A DNA stretch of 7,517 nucleotides, taken from assembly GCA_024278035.1 (NCBI GenBank), contig JAJRUA010000106.1, forward strand, positions 1 to 7,517, read 5' to 3'. Under the pieces are notes generated by a model, which saw only the letters and a program-made list of their open reading frames with translations, had not been told where the DNA came from and made no database searches. The translations under genes were made by a program, and so were the position numbers. The DNA is from Planctomycetota bacterium. Lineage in GTDB: Bacteria; Planctomycetota; Planctomycetia; Pirellulales; Lacipirellulaceae. Shown here in pieces: positions 1 through 6,341 of the stretch (positions within the stretch are counted from its first letter, which is position 1; each line of letters opens with the position of its first letter).

Positions 1-6
1 ACGAGT

Positions 7-2211
7 TTGCAACGATTTTTCTTGTTGCTATGGGTTGCTTTATCAGCGTCACAAGCTCTTGCCGTGGTTGGTTTTCACGAGACGCGCCCCAAGCCAACAA
101 CAAGCACCCCGGTTTTTTCGCCACAGAGCGGGCTCTCTTGTACGATCGGCGCAAAGTGGTTTGACCGATGGGGTTACTGCCCGGTCACTCTTGATTTCCG
201 GGCGAAAGCCGCGAAGTCAAAAGACCGAAAGATTCGTCTGACGTTCTACGCTTCGCGATCCAATCAAGACCAAGCAGAGATTCAAGTTGAAAAACAACTG
301 ACACTCTCCGCAGGAGAGACGAGGGTCACCGACACGTTGCTTTTTTTATTCTTGCCACAAGAGTGGGAATATCTTTGGTGGGAGGTTGCCATCAATGGCA
401 AAGTAGACCCCGCTCTATCGATCGACAAAGAAAATCGAGTTTGGAGAGGCCGTCAGAGAGGTGCACCGAACGACTTGAATGTCGTTTCCACGCCTATTCT
501 TCCAACGGCTACCGAACGTTTTCCTGAGACAAGAGGCCCACTAACGATTCGCGAAAGAAGACGGTACCAAGCCCTAGCAGCGGCGAATAATTTTAGGACA
601 GAGCTAAGAGGCGATTGGCTCACTTACTTGGATACCATGGATGCGCAGGGGAATTGGATATCTTACTCCAGCGCTGATGTAATGCGATTTCGTGCGGCGG
701 AACTCGTGGAGCTTGCCAACAAGCAACCTCAAGAGTTTCTTGCCGTACGACATTGGGCGATGGCTGGCGGCTCGTTGTGGATCGTACACGTGGCCGATGG
801 CACGAAGGGGCTCAAACGAATCGAAGAACTGCTGGGGGCCGACGGCTGGGATTTTGGCATCGCCGATGTCCGGGACAGTAAAGCGGCCGAAGGGGCTCCC
901 GGTTGGCGTTACGAATCACTCGAAAAGAAGCGGGACGACTCGGAAGAGACACCGATCATCGAGAGACCCAATAAGACCGACAAAGATTTTCTAAGCAATT
1001 TTTGGGATGTGGTAGAATCGCCAGACGGAGTCGATTCACGTGGTTGGTACGCTATGCGGAGCTATGGGTTTGGGCGTGTCGTGGCGTTCCCTCGCTCAGC
1101 TTTTGATGCTCCGGCTCGCTTCAGCCCGCAAGAAAGAAAGGCAGCGGCGAGTCGGTGGAAGCGACGCAACTGGCCGAATCGCCATGGGCTAACCTCTGGC
1201 GGAACGAGCAACAGTTTCGGCAATCTGTTGATTCCAGGTGTCGGCATTGCGCCCGTCACGGAGTTTCAGTTTTTAATCACACTCTTTGTACTCGGTATTG
1301 GCCCGCTTAATTACTGGCTGTTGCGGCGGAGCCAGCGGTTGCATCTTTTGGTTCTAACGACGCCCCTGGCGGCGCTCGTGGTAACCGTCGGTCTGTTTGC
1401 TTACGCTCTGCTGAGCGACGGATTTGGCGTGAAAACCAGGGCGCGCAGTGTGACGTTGCTCAACCAAGCGTCGGGCGAAGCCGTCTCGTGGAGCCGCGTA
1501 TCGCAGTACGCTACATCGACGCTCAAGAAGGGGTACACTTTCCCCGACGATGCGGCGGTCTATCCGATTCTTCCCGCTTGGGGCATGCTCGGGGGAGAGC
1601 GTACGACCGCCCGAGAAGTCCTTTGGCAGGAGGGTCAGCAGCAGCTCGTGCGAGGTTGGCTGCCAACCCGCACGGCAGTGCAACATTTGATTGTACGTAG
1701 CTGTGGAACGAGCAAAGAAATCCGCTTTTCTACCGACGGTCAAGAAGCCTCCAACCGCCTTGGTGCCGACATTGACTTGCTCCTTGTACGCAATGAGACG
1801 GGCGACTGGCTTGAAGCCGAGGAGATTGCCGAGGGAGCAGTTGTGCGGCTTGCTCCCATAGAGAAGACGGCTGCGGTGGTTAAAATACGATCCCTGGTGA
1901 GCGACCATCAGCCCGAGTTTCCGATCGGTGCAGGCGATGAGGTCGGAGAGACGCTCGACCGGTTTGGCGACCGAAGCTCACGTCGTCATCGACGGAATCA
2001 AATCGGCTCAGGCCAACTGGAAGAGAACCTCTTGAACAAGGCGATTGCGAGTCTCTCGGGTCTGGACGGGGGCGAAGCCCTGGCTCTTCCGCCGCGTAGC
2101 TACCTTGCAGTAACGTATCAAGCCGTGGAGACGCCGCTCGGCTTACGCATGCCTGAGGGAGAGCGGATCGAAGAGATCGGCAGTTTCCATTTGACTGTGG
2201 GGCGATGGTAA
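7..2211 (+). CDS. Exported, membrane-anchored protein of unknown function, partner of the ABC transporter
   Basis: The function is not recognised. The product (734 aa from a TTG at 7) starts with a signal peptide: Q2-R3, a hydrophobic stretch at residues 4-18 and a likely cleavage site after SQALA (residue 19). Residues 40-145 look like a beta-sandwich with C45 and C58 as a possible disulfide. Residues 155-385 resemble a glutamine-amidotransferase-like or Rossmann-like domain, with a WISYSSADVMRF stretch near 217 and MAGGSLWIV near 252; no catalytic triad is evident. Two helices follow (about 419-438 and 446-469), separated by the basic turn LLRRSQR with a GPLNYWLLRR motif. A second soluble domain (475-734) carries a basic run near 657-663. 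From family knowledge, similar GP-N-LRR membrane proteins sit beside ABC-2 transporter genes in several phyla. The stop lies just before the ABC ATPase, so an accessory or sensor role in that complex is inferred. Only 6 bases precede the TTG, so the true start could be upstream of the window. Confidence 0.8.
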   Translation: MQRFFLLLWVALSASQALAVVGFHETRPKPTTSTPVFSPQSGLSCTIGAKWFDRWGYCPVTLDFRAKAAKSKDRKIRLTFYASRSNQDQAEIQVEKQLTLSAGETRVTDTLLFLFLPQEWEYLWWEVAINGKVDPALSIDKENRVWRGRQRGAPNDLNVVSTPILPTATERFPETRGPLTIRERRRYQALAAANNFRTELRGDWLTYLDTMDAQGNWISYSSADVMRFRAAELVELANKQPQEFLAVRHWAMAGGSLWIVHVADGTKGLKRIEELLGADGWDFGIADVRDSKAAEGAPGWRYESLEKKRDDSEETPIIERPNKTDKDFLSNFWDVVESPDGVDSRGWYAMRSYGFGRVVAFPRSAFDAPARFSPQERKAAASRWKRRNWPNRHGLTSGGTSNSFGNLLIPGVGIAPVTEFQFLITLFVLGIGPLNYWLLRRSQRLHLLVLTTPLAALVVTVGLFAYALLSDGFGVKTRARSVTLLNQASGEAVSWSRVSQYATSTLKKGYTFPDDAAVYPILPAWGMLGGERTTAREVLWQEGQQQLVRGWLPTRTAVQHLIVRSCGTSKEIRFSTDGQEASNRLGADIDLLLVRNETGDWLEAEEIAEGAVVRLAPIEKTAAVVKIRSLVSDHQPEFPIGAGDEVGETLDRFGDRSSRRHRRNQIGSGQLEENLLNKAIASLSGLDGGEALALPPRSYLAVTYQAVETPLGLRMPEGERIEEIGSFHLTVGRW

Positions 2212-2251
2212 ACATGAAGAATTCGCCTCCCTCCCAGCCTCTAGTTAAAAC

Positions 2252-2283
2252 CCCCTCCCCCAAAAACGAGGGAGGGGGAGGGG
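2252..2283. repeat. G/C-rich inverted repeat, possible dispersed palindromic element
   Basis: CCCCTCCCCC (2252-2261) is exactly complementary to GGGGGAGGGG (2274-2283), with a 12-nt A-rich loop. Another C-rich tract at 2226-2235 (CCTCCCTCCC) could pair alternatively with the GAGGGAGG part. The element lies in the 83-bp spacer between the upstream membrane protein gene and the conserved start of the ABC ATPase. Planctomycete genomes often carry short repeated palindromes of this composition in spacers, so I infer a REP-like element. Whether it is repeated elsewhere in this genome cannot be seen here. There is no T-tract, so it is unlikely to be a classical terminator, but it could stabilise or attenuate the operon mRNA. 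Confidence 0.6.
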
Positions 2284-2294
2284 TCGCGACTCAC

Positions 2295-3278
2295 ATGACA
2301 CGCAGGCCGACGGACAAGACGGGCCCGCCGATTGAATTGCGCGGCGTTCATCGTTGGTTTGGGCCGACCCATGCGGTGGACGACGTGTCGTTCACGGTCG
2401 AAGCGGGTGAGGTGTTCGGCTACATCGGCCCCAACGGGGCCGGCAAAACCACCAGCATGAGAATCCTTGCGACGCTTGACGAACCGTCGCGCGGCGATGC
2501 TTTTGTGGACGGCTTTAGTGTGACTGAAGACCCGGACCGCGTGCGTGCTCGGCTTGGATTCATGCCCGACTATTTCGGCACTTACCAAAACATGAACGTG
2601 AAGGAGTACCTCGACTTCTTTGCCCGGGCCTACGGCTTACGAGGTCGTGAGCGCCAGCAGGCGATCGATTACGCAATGGATTTTACTGGTCTCGGGCCAT
2701 TGGATCTCAAGCCAATCGACGGACTCTCGAAGGGAATGAAGCAGCGGCTTTGTTTGGGTCGGACGATGATCCATGATCCGTCGGTGATTGTTCTCGACGA
2801 ACCGGCGGCAGGCCTCGACCCTCGGGCGCGGATCGAACTGCGAGAAATGATCTCTCGATTAGCGGAATTGGGTAAGGCAGTGCTCATTAGCTCACATATT
2901 CTTACGGAACTTGCCGAGGTGTGCGACCGCGTTGGCATCCTTGAGCAAGGTGCCTTGGTAGCGGTCGGAACGGTTGAAGAGATCAGCCGCCGAGTTGAGG
3001 AGCGGGTGAAAGTGCGCTTGCAAATCGCAGGCGACGTGGGGCCGGCGCTAAAATGGCTTGAGACCCATCACGAGATCGAATCGCTCCGAGCAATCGAGTC
3101 GGGTGCAACATTCGACTTCACTGCGGAACATGAGGCAAAGAGTGAAACAACACAGGAGCAACTTGCCAATTTGCTAGCCACGATGATAGGCGAAGGGTTT
3201 CGCGTCGCAGAGTTCGCTAGTCAGTCAAAAACGCTTGAAGATGTCTTCCTGCACGTTACCGAAGGAAGAGTGCAGTGA
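2295..3278 (+). CDS. ABC transporter ATP-binding protein (ABC-2 export type)
   Basis: This is the cytoplasmic ATPase of an ABC exporter, which hydrolyses ATP to drive the permease encoded next. Numbered from the ATG at 2295 (327 aa, a usual length for the family), it has Walker A GPNGAGKTT at 45-53, signature LSKGMKQRL at 144-152, Walker B VIVLDEP at 164-170, D-loop GLDPRAR at 173-179 and the H-loop histidine H201 in SSHIL. The Q-loop region reads MPDYFGTYQNM (90-100), with Asp where most relatives have Gln. Residues 235-327 form the usual C-terminal regulatory extension, ending in the LEDVFLHVTEG motif typical of ABC-2 ATPases. The frame is also open from ATG 2205, which overlaps the previous stop, and from ATG 2214. 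These starts would add 30 or 27 residues encoded largely by the palindromic element, so I prefer 2295, where similarity to the family begins soon after. The gene overlaps the permease gene by 4 bp. Confidence 0.93.
   Translation: MTRRPTDKTGPPIELRGVHRWFGPTHAVDDVSFTVEAGEVFGYIGPNGAGKTTSMRILATLDEPSRGDAFVDGFSVTEDPDRVRARLGFMPDYFGTYQNMNVKEYLDFFARAYGLRGRERQQAIDYAMDFTGLGPLDLKPIDGLSKGMKQRLCLGRTMIHDPSVIVLDEPAAGLDPRARIELREMISRLAELGKAVLISSHILTELAEVCDRVGILEQGALVAVGTVEEISRRVEERVKVRLQIAGDVGPALKWLETHHEIESLRAIESGATFDFTAEHEAKSETTQEQLANLLATMIGEGFRVAEFASQSKTLEDVFLHVTEGRVQ
3262..3266 (+). promoter_or_regulatory. Ribosome binding site for the permease GTG start
   Basis: AAGGA lies 8 nt upstream of the GTG at 3275, inside the 3' end of the ATPase gene. 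Together with the GTGA start/stop overlap it supports 3275 as the translation start and coupled translation of ATPase and permease. The alternative in-frame ATG at 3317 has no comparable purine tract immediately upstream. Confidence 0.55.
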
Positions 3279-4954
3279 AGAAAGAAAATAACAACAATAA
3301 CGAAACGAACGATCCGATGAGTGAGCCTTTGAGTGGGTCTGCGTGTGAGCCGGGGCGTCCCCGACCCCGGGGGCAGCAAAACACCATCGACCGTTGGCTC
3401 GAAGCGGCTGGCGACCGTCTCAACCCGATCCTCGTCAAAGAGACGCGGCAAGCCCTCAAAAGCCGCCAGTTTATCCTCTGGTTCGTGCTGCTTCTGATTG
3501 CTTGCTGGATTACGACAATCGGCGGCGTGGCGTTGATTGGGCCGAGCATTTATTACATGTCTTCGGGCAGTTTCTTGCTCTACGCCTACTTCTTTATTCT
3601 TGCCCTGCCATTGACGGTGGTGGTTCCGTTCTCGGCCTACCGATCGCTCTCGGCGGAGCAAGAAGAGAACACACGCGATTTGCTCGAAGTCTCGACACTC
3701 ACACCGCAGCAGTTAATCAACGGCAAGCTCGGCAGTGCCGCTTTGCAGGGAGCGATCTATCTTTCGGCGCTCGCCCCCTGCCTAGCTTTCACTTATCTGT
3801 TGCGTGGCGTTGACGTGATGACCATCTCGCTTTTGCTTTCGTATGCGGTGCTAACATCGATTGGGTTGTCGTTGATCGGTTTGTTGCTGGCAACCTCAAC
3901 CCAACATCGCCACGGTCAAGTGATGGTGTCCGTCCTGATGGCTGCCGGCCTGTTTGGGGCCCTATCCACTCTAATGACCGCCGCAACGGGCGTGATACAG
4001 CTTGACGCCAGTGAGCGGCAAGAAGAATGGTTCGGCTACTTGCACCTGTTGTTGCTGAGCTTCTATTTAACCACGTTAGGGATTGTTTATTGTGCCGCTT
4101 GTGGATTAAGTACGTTCGCCAGCGCAAATCGTTCGACACCGCTGCGGATCGCTCTGGTTGTTCAGCAGACCGTCTGCGTCGCCTGGATCGCCGGGGTTTG
4201 GGTTAAAGAAGAACTCGGTAACAACGATTTCCTCGTCGTGGCCTTTAGCGTGGCCATGGTTTACTGGATGGTTGCCGGGGCAGTGATGAGCGGCGAACAG
4301 CCGGTTCTTTCGCAGCGTATCCGTCGTTCGTTGCCACAATCTTTTTTGGGCCGCGTCTTTCTGAGTTGGTTCAGCCCCGGCCCCGGGTCGGGCTACGTGT
4401 TTGCGATTGCCAACTTGGGCCTCCTGGGCGGACTCGGTTGCTTGGCGATTCTGACAAGCAACAGCACTCGTGGATCAGCCGACATGACGGCGGTGAGCGC
4501 TATCGTTCTTTTGTGGTGCTATACCGTGGCCTACCTTGGCCTGGGTCGATTTGTGATCACTTTGCTTCGCAAGTTCGCACCGCTATCGCTCTTCGGATGT
4601 TTCCTTGTGCAATTATTGCTCGTATTGGGCGGATGCGGACTTCCTTTTCTTTTGCAGACGATCCATAGCCGTATGCGCCTGCTCAACATTAGCTTGGTCC
4701 AGGTGCCAAGCCCGGTTTGGTCGATCGGGCGTCTGATGCAGGGGGGGATGTCCGCCCCTCAGGAGCTGACCCTCATGGTCAGCGTGGTTGCGGTAGCCGT
4801 GGTTGCGCTGCTGCTCAATCTTGTACTTGCCGGCCACGAAGCGCGACGACTACGCCTTGCCAAGCCACAGCGACTCGTTGAAGACGACCGTCTCAATTCT
4901 CCTGCGATTGTGAGGCCAACGAACCCCTGGGGCGATACCCAAGAGCAGGTGTAG
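3275..4954 (+). CDS. ABC-2 type transporter permease, about 12 membrane helices
   Basis: This is the membrane half of the exporter whose ATPase precedes it. The 559-aa product has a low-complexity hydrophilic start (KKENNNNNET), a Pro/Arg/Gly-rich linker, and then a conserved amphipathic segment LNPILVKETRQALKSRQF (49-66) that leads into the first helix. Hydrophobic segments are visible near 67-89, 99-121, 152-174, 182-206, 216-238, 254-278, 290-310, 318-338, 374-395, 404-424, 432-456 and 498-519. The stretch EQEENTRDLLEVSTLTPQQLINGKL (128-151) between helices 2 and 3 is the characteristic ABC-2 coupling region, corresponding to the 'EGTLDLLLLTP...GK' pattern of related permeases. The C-terminus is hydrophilic and cytoplasmic. 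The GTG start overlaps the ATPase stop. The ATG at 3317 (residue 15) is a possible alternative start, since similarity to the family begins only near residue 38. The substrate is unknown. Confidence 0.9.
   Translation: MKKENNNNNETNDPMSEPLSGSACEPGRPRPRGQQNTIDRWLEAAGDRLNPILVKETRQALKSRQFILWFVLLLIACWITTIGGVALIGPSIYYMSSGSFLLYAYFFILALPLTVVVPFSAYRSLSAEQEENTRDLLEVSTLTPQQLINGKLGSAALQGAIYLSALAPCLAFTYLLRGVDVMTISLLLSYAVLTSIGLSLIGLLLATSTQHRHGQVMVSVLMAAGLFGALSTLMTAATGVIQLDASERQEEWFGYLHLLLLSFYLTTLGIVYCAACGLSTFASANRSTPLRIALVVQQTVCVAWIAGVWVKEELGNNDFLVVAFSVAMVYWMVAGAVMSGEQPVLSQRIRRSLPQSFLGRVFLSWFSPGPGSGYVFAIANLGLLGGLGCLAILTSNSTRGSADMTAVSAIVLLWCYTVAYLGLGRFVITLLRKFAPLSLFGCFLVQLLLVLGGCGLPFLLQTIHSRMRLLNISLVQVPSPVWSIGRLMQGGMSAPQELTLMVSVVAVAVVALLLNLVLAGHEARRLRLAKPQRLVEDDRLNSPAIVRPTNPWGDTQEQV
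3350..3370. repeat. Short G/C-rich inverted repeat in the permease N-terminal linker
   Basis: CCGGGG (3350-3355) and CCCCGG (3365-3370) are complementary across a 9-nt loop; the inner GGGG-CGT-CCCC (3352-3362) offers a competing hairpin. It encodes the Pro/Arg/Gly-rich linker at about residues 26-32, which lies before the conserved part of the permease. It may be a small dispersed element or simply G/C-rich codon use. Confidence 0.35.
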
Positions 4955-4984
4955 TGACGCCCTAGCGGACTTCCCGGCGAGACT

Positions 4985-5971
4985 TTACCGCCAAATTGCT
5001 CCGTTTCCGCGTGAAGCGTCGTACGCGCGGCTTGGTGGTGGGGGAGAGAGCTTAGGCGTCGTGGCAGCGGTTACGGAGTAGACCGAAGGAGAGCCTCCTT
5101 GGGAAGGAACCACGGTCACAGAACGGGGAGCCACGGGGCTGGGACCTTGCCCCCGGATGATTGTAGGAGCAGGTGAGTTTGCCAAATTCGCCACGGGGCT
5201 GGTGTCCATTGCCAATCGGGGACGGCCGGACTTTACCCAGCCGAGCCAATCTTCCTGCAATGCGTAAAGGTTGTCGTGGCCATAATGTTTTGCCACAGCA
5301 CGACGCCAATTCTCATCGGACATTCCATCCGCCAAAAAATCCAAGAAGGCGGGCTTGCCACGGCGCTCAAAGAGAAACTGGGTTAAAGAGTGCCCCTGAG
5401 CGTAAAGCGGCAAAACTTCCGCCGGGTACTCCTTCATCGCAAACATTTGGCTGAAGGGGATTCCCTTGTTCGTTTTTAGGAACTGAATCAACAGGCGTTC
5501 TTGCTTGTTGATTTCGCTCGGATGCTCAACCGTCGTACAAGCGCCTTCATCGGCCCACCGGGGCAACGGCTGGCGGAAGTAACTGGCGAACACCGTGTGC
5601 GTTATTTCATGTGGCAAGACAGAATCGAGCACCCGTTCGCGGCTCCCTTGAATCTCCATCTCCCAGCCAAAGACCTCTCCCCGATCAAAGATGAACGTCG
5701 TCGCTCCCCCTGCGCCGAGTCCCGGCGAGACCTTTGCCACGATCGGGCACGGTTTGATCCAATTGGGCATTGCCTGACCGATCCACTCGATTGAAAGATC
5801 GGATCGAAGTTTTTCTGCCGTCTCGCCAATCTCGCGTGCTAAGGCGGGGGTTGGCGCCGTGACGACAAAGTTGGCCGTGCGGTAGCCGCCACGGGCCAAC
5901 GCATCGGCGGTCGGGAAGAGAACTGCCATGGCCATCAAGGCCATGCCGAACAAACGGGGGCGAGCATCCAT
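4985..5971 (-). CDS. Secreted zinc metalloprotease of the peptidase MA-like (gluzincin) type
   Basis: The 328-aa product has a signal peptide (basic start, hydrophobic 8-20, likely cleavage after DALA, residue 26). The catalytic core contains HEITH at 121-125, where H121 and H125 would bind zinc and E122 would be the general base. WADEG at 139-143 follows, with E142 as the likely third zinc ligand. This spacing is that of gluzincins such as the peptidase MA family. The region 150-250, including KEYPAEVLPLYAQGHSL, is mostly helical, as in those proteins. Residues from about 257 to the end are Pro/Ser/Thr-rich, probably disordered, and contain near-repeats of SPVA. The protein is expected to act in the periplasm or outside the cell; its target is unknown. 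The ATG start is backed by AGAGGA 7 nt upstream. The gene converges on the ABC operon and diverges from the surface-protein gene, so it is probably transcribed alone. Confidence 0.87.
   Translation of the reverse strand: MDARPRLFGMALMAMAVLFPTADALARGGYRTANFVVTAPTPALAREIGETAEKLRSDLSIEWIGQAMPNWIKPCPIVAKVSPGLGAGGATTFIFDRGEVFGWEMEIQGSRERVLDSVLPHEITHTVFASYFRQPLPRWADEGACTTVEHPSEINKQERLLIQFLKTNKGIPFSQMFAMKEYPAEVLPLYAQGHSLTQFLFERRGKPAFLDFLADGMSDENWRRAVAKHYGHDNLYALQEDWLGWVKSGRPRLAMDTSPVANLANSPAPTIIRGQGPSPVAPRSVTVVPSQGGSPSVYSVTAATTPKLSPPPPSRAYDASRGNGAIWR
5130..5202. repeat. Pair of 13-bp direct repeats in the protease tail
   Basis: GCCACGGGGCTGG occurs at 5130-5142 and again at 5190-5202, exactly 60 bp apart. 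Both copies lie in the Pro/Ser/Thr-rich C-terminal tail of the metalloprotease and encode SPVA-containing segments. The in-frame spacing suggests a small internal duplication. Confidence 0.6.
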
Positions 5972-5978
5972 GCTCGTT

Positions 5979-5984
5979 TCCTCT
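5979..5984 (-). promoter_or_regulatory. Ribosome binding site of the metalloprotease gene
   Basis: On the - strand AGAGGA lies 7 nt before the ATG at 5971. It supports that ATG over the internal methionines at residues 10, 13 and 15, which lie within the signal peptide. Confidence 0.6.
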
Positions 5985-6090
5985 GGGGAGACGGGGTCAA
6001 AATAAGATTAGCCACCCAGTTCAGCATCCTGCTGAGAGCTTGGCGGCCAGCGGGTTGGAGAACCTTACCACGACCGGAGCGAATTGACCC

Positions 6091-6110
6091 AGAGCGAATT
6101 TTTCCGCTCT
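6091..6110. repeat. 6-bp hairpin with T-rich loop in the intergenic region
   Basis: AGAGCG (6091-6096) pairs with CGCTCT (6105-6110) across an 8-nt loop containing a T5 run. The left arm overlaps the second copy of the direct repeat GAGCGAATT. It could be an operator or the hairpin of a small RNA; no downstream T-tract supports termination. Confidence 0.3.
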
Positions 6111-6209
6111 GCTAGCTGCGAGGAGGGCGTGCCGCCCCCGGCTGTGGTTCTCGTCGGTTCTCGCCGAAAAACTAAGGAAGCGATATTCCTCAGAAAAACC
6201 CATTTTTAG

Positions 6210-6225
6210 CTGCGGCATGCCGCAG
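6210..6225. repeat. Perfect 16-nt palindrome, possible operator
   Basis: CTGCGGCATGCCGCAG is its own reverse complement. It lies about 117 bp upstream of the surface-protein start and just before the weak promoter-like pair at 6233-6261. CCGCAGGA occurs at its right end (6220-6227) and again at 6239-6246. The symmetry and position would suit a dimeric regulator site, but a dispersed palindrome is equally possible. Confidence 0.4.
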
Positions 6226-6341
6226 GAAGTGGTTCCCTACCGCAGGACAAACGGCTATCTTGCCAGCACGCACAAATAACCCATGTCGCCTATTCACCCA
6301 ACCTTCTTTGTCGGCTTCCCTATCCCTGTCGAGTTCCCACC

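Larger units (their letters stand above)
5972..6341. other. 370-bp divergent intergenic region, presumed promoters of both flanking genes
   Basis: No gene was recognised here. The frame open on the - strand at 6021-6218 has no family features. The stretch contains the protease ribosome binding site, a hairpin TCAGCA-TCC-TGCTGA (6021-6035), a direct repeat GAGCGAATT (6077-6085 and 6092-6100), a hairpin at 6091-6110, a doubled GGTTCTCG (6146-6153 and 6156-6163) and a 16-nt palindrome (6210-6225). The frame of the right-hand gene is closed by TAG at 6207-6209, and no ATG, GTG or TTG lies in frame between that stop and 6342. A weak sigma70-like pair, TTCCCT (6233-6238) and TATCTT (6256-6261) with 17-bp spacing, could drive the right-hand gene. 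No convincing promoter for the protease was found. Confidence 0.6.

Noticed and set aside
1354..1908. 184-codon open frame on the - strand inside the first gene
   Set aside because: It lies fully antisense to the long 734-aa gene, has no signal peptide, domain or motif, and its composition is that of a reverse-frame shadow.
1880..2263. 127-codon open frame on the - strand spanning the end of the first gene
   Set aside because: Antisense to a well-supported gene, rich in Arg/Ser/Pro as expected for a shadow frame, and starting inside the palindromic spacer.
4373..4394. G/C-rich near-palindrome in the permease gene (AGCCC...GGGCT)
   Set aside because: Only 5 bp pair at the ends, and the segment encodes an ordinary Pro/Gly loop between helices.
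4741..4747. Run of seven G in the permease gene, possible phase-variable tract
   Set aside because: The tract is short, the frame is intact through it, and a GGG-GGG Gly-Gly pair fits the protein; nothing else suggests phase variation.
4955..4984. Possible bidirectional terminator in the 30-bp convergent spacer
   Set aside because: Only a 4-bp complementary pair (GGCG at 4976-4979, CGCC at 4989-4992) is visible and no T-tract follows on either strand.
6021..6218. 65-codon - strand frame in the divergent spacer
   Set aside because: No ribosome binding site or recognisable motif; the region is better explained as regulatory spacer with repeats.
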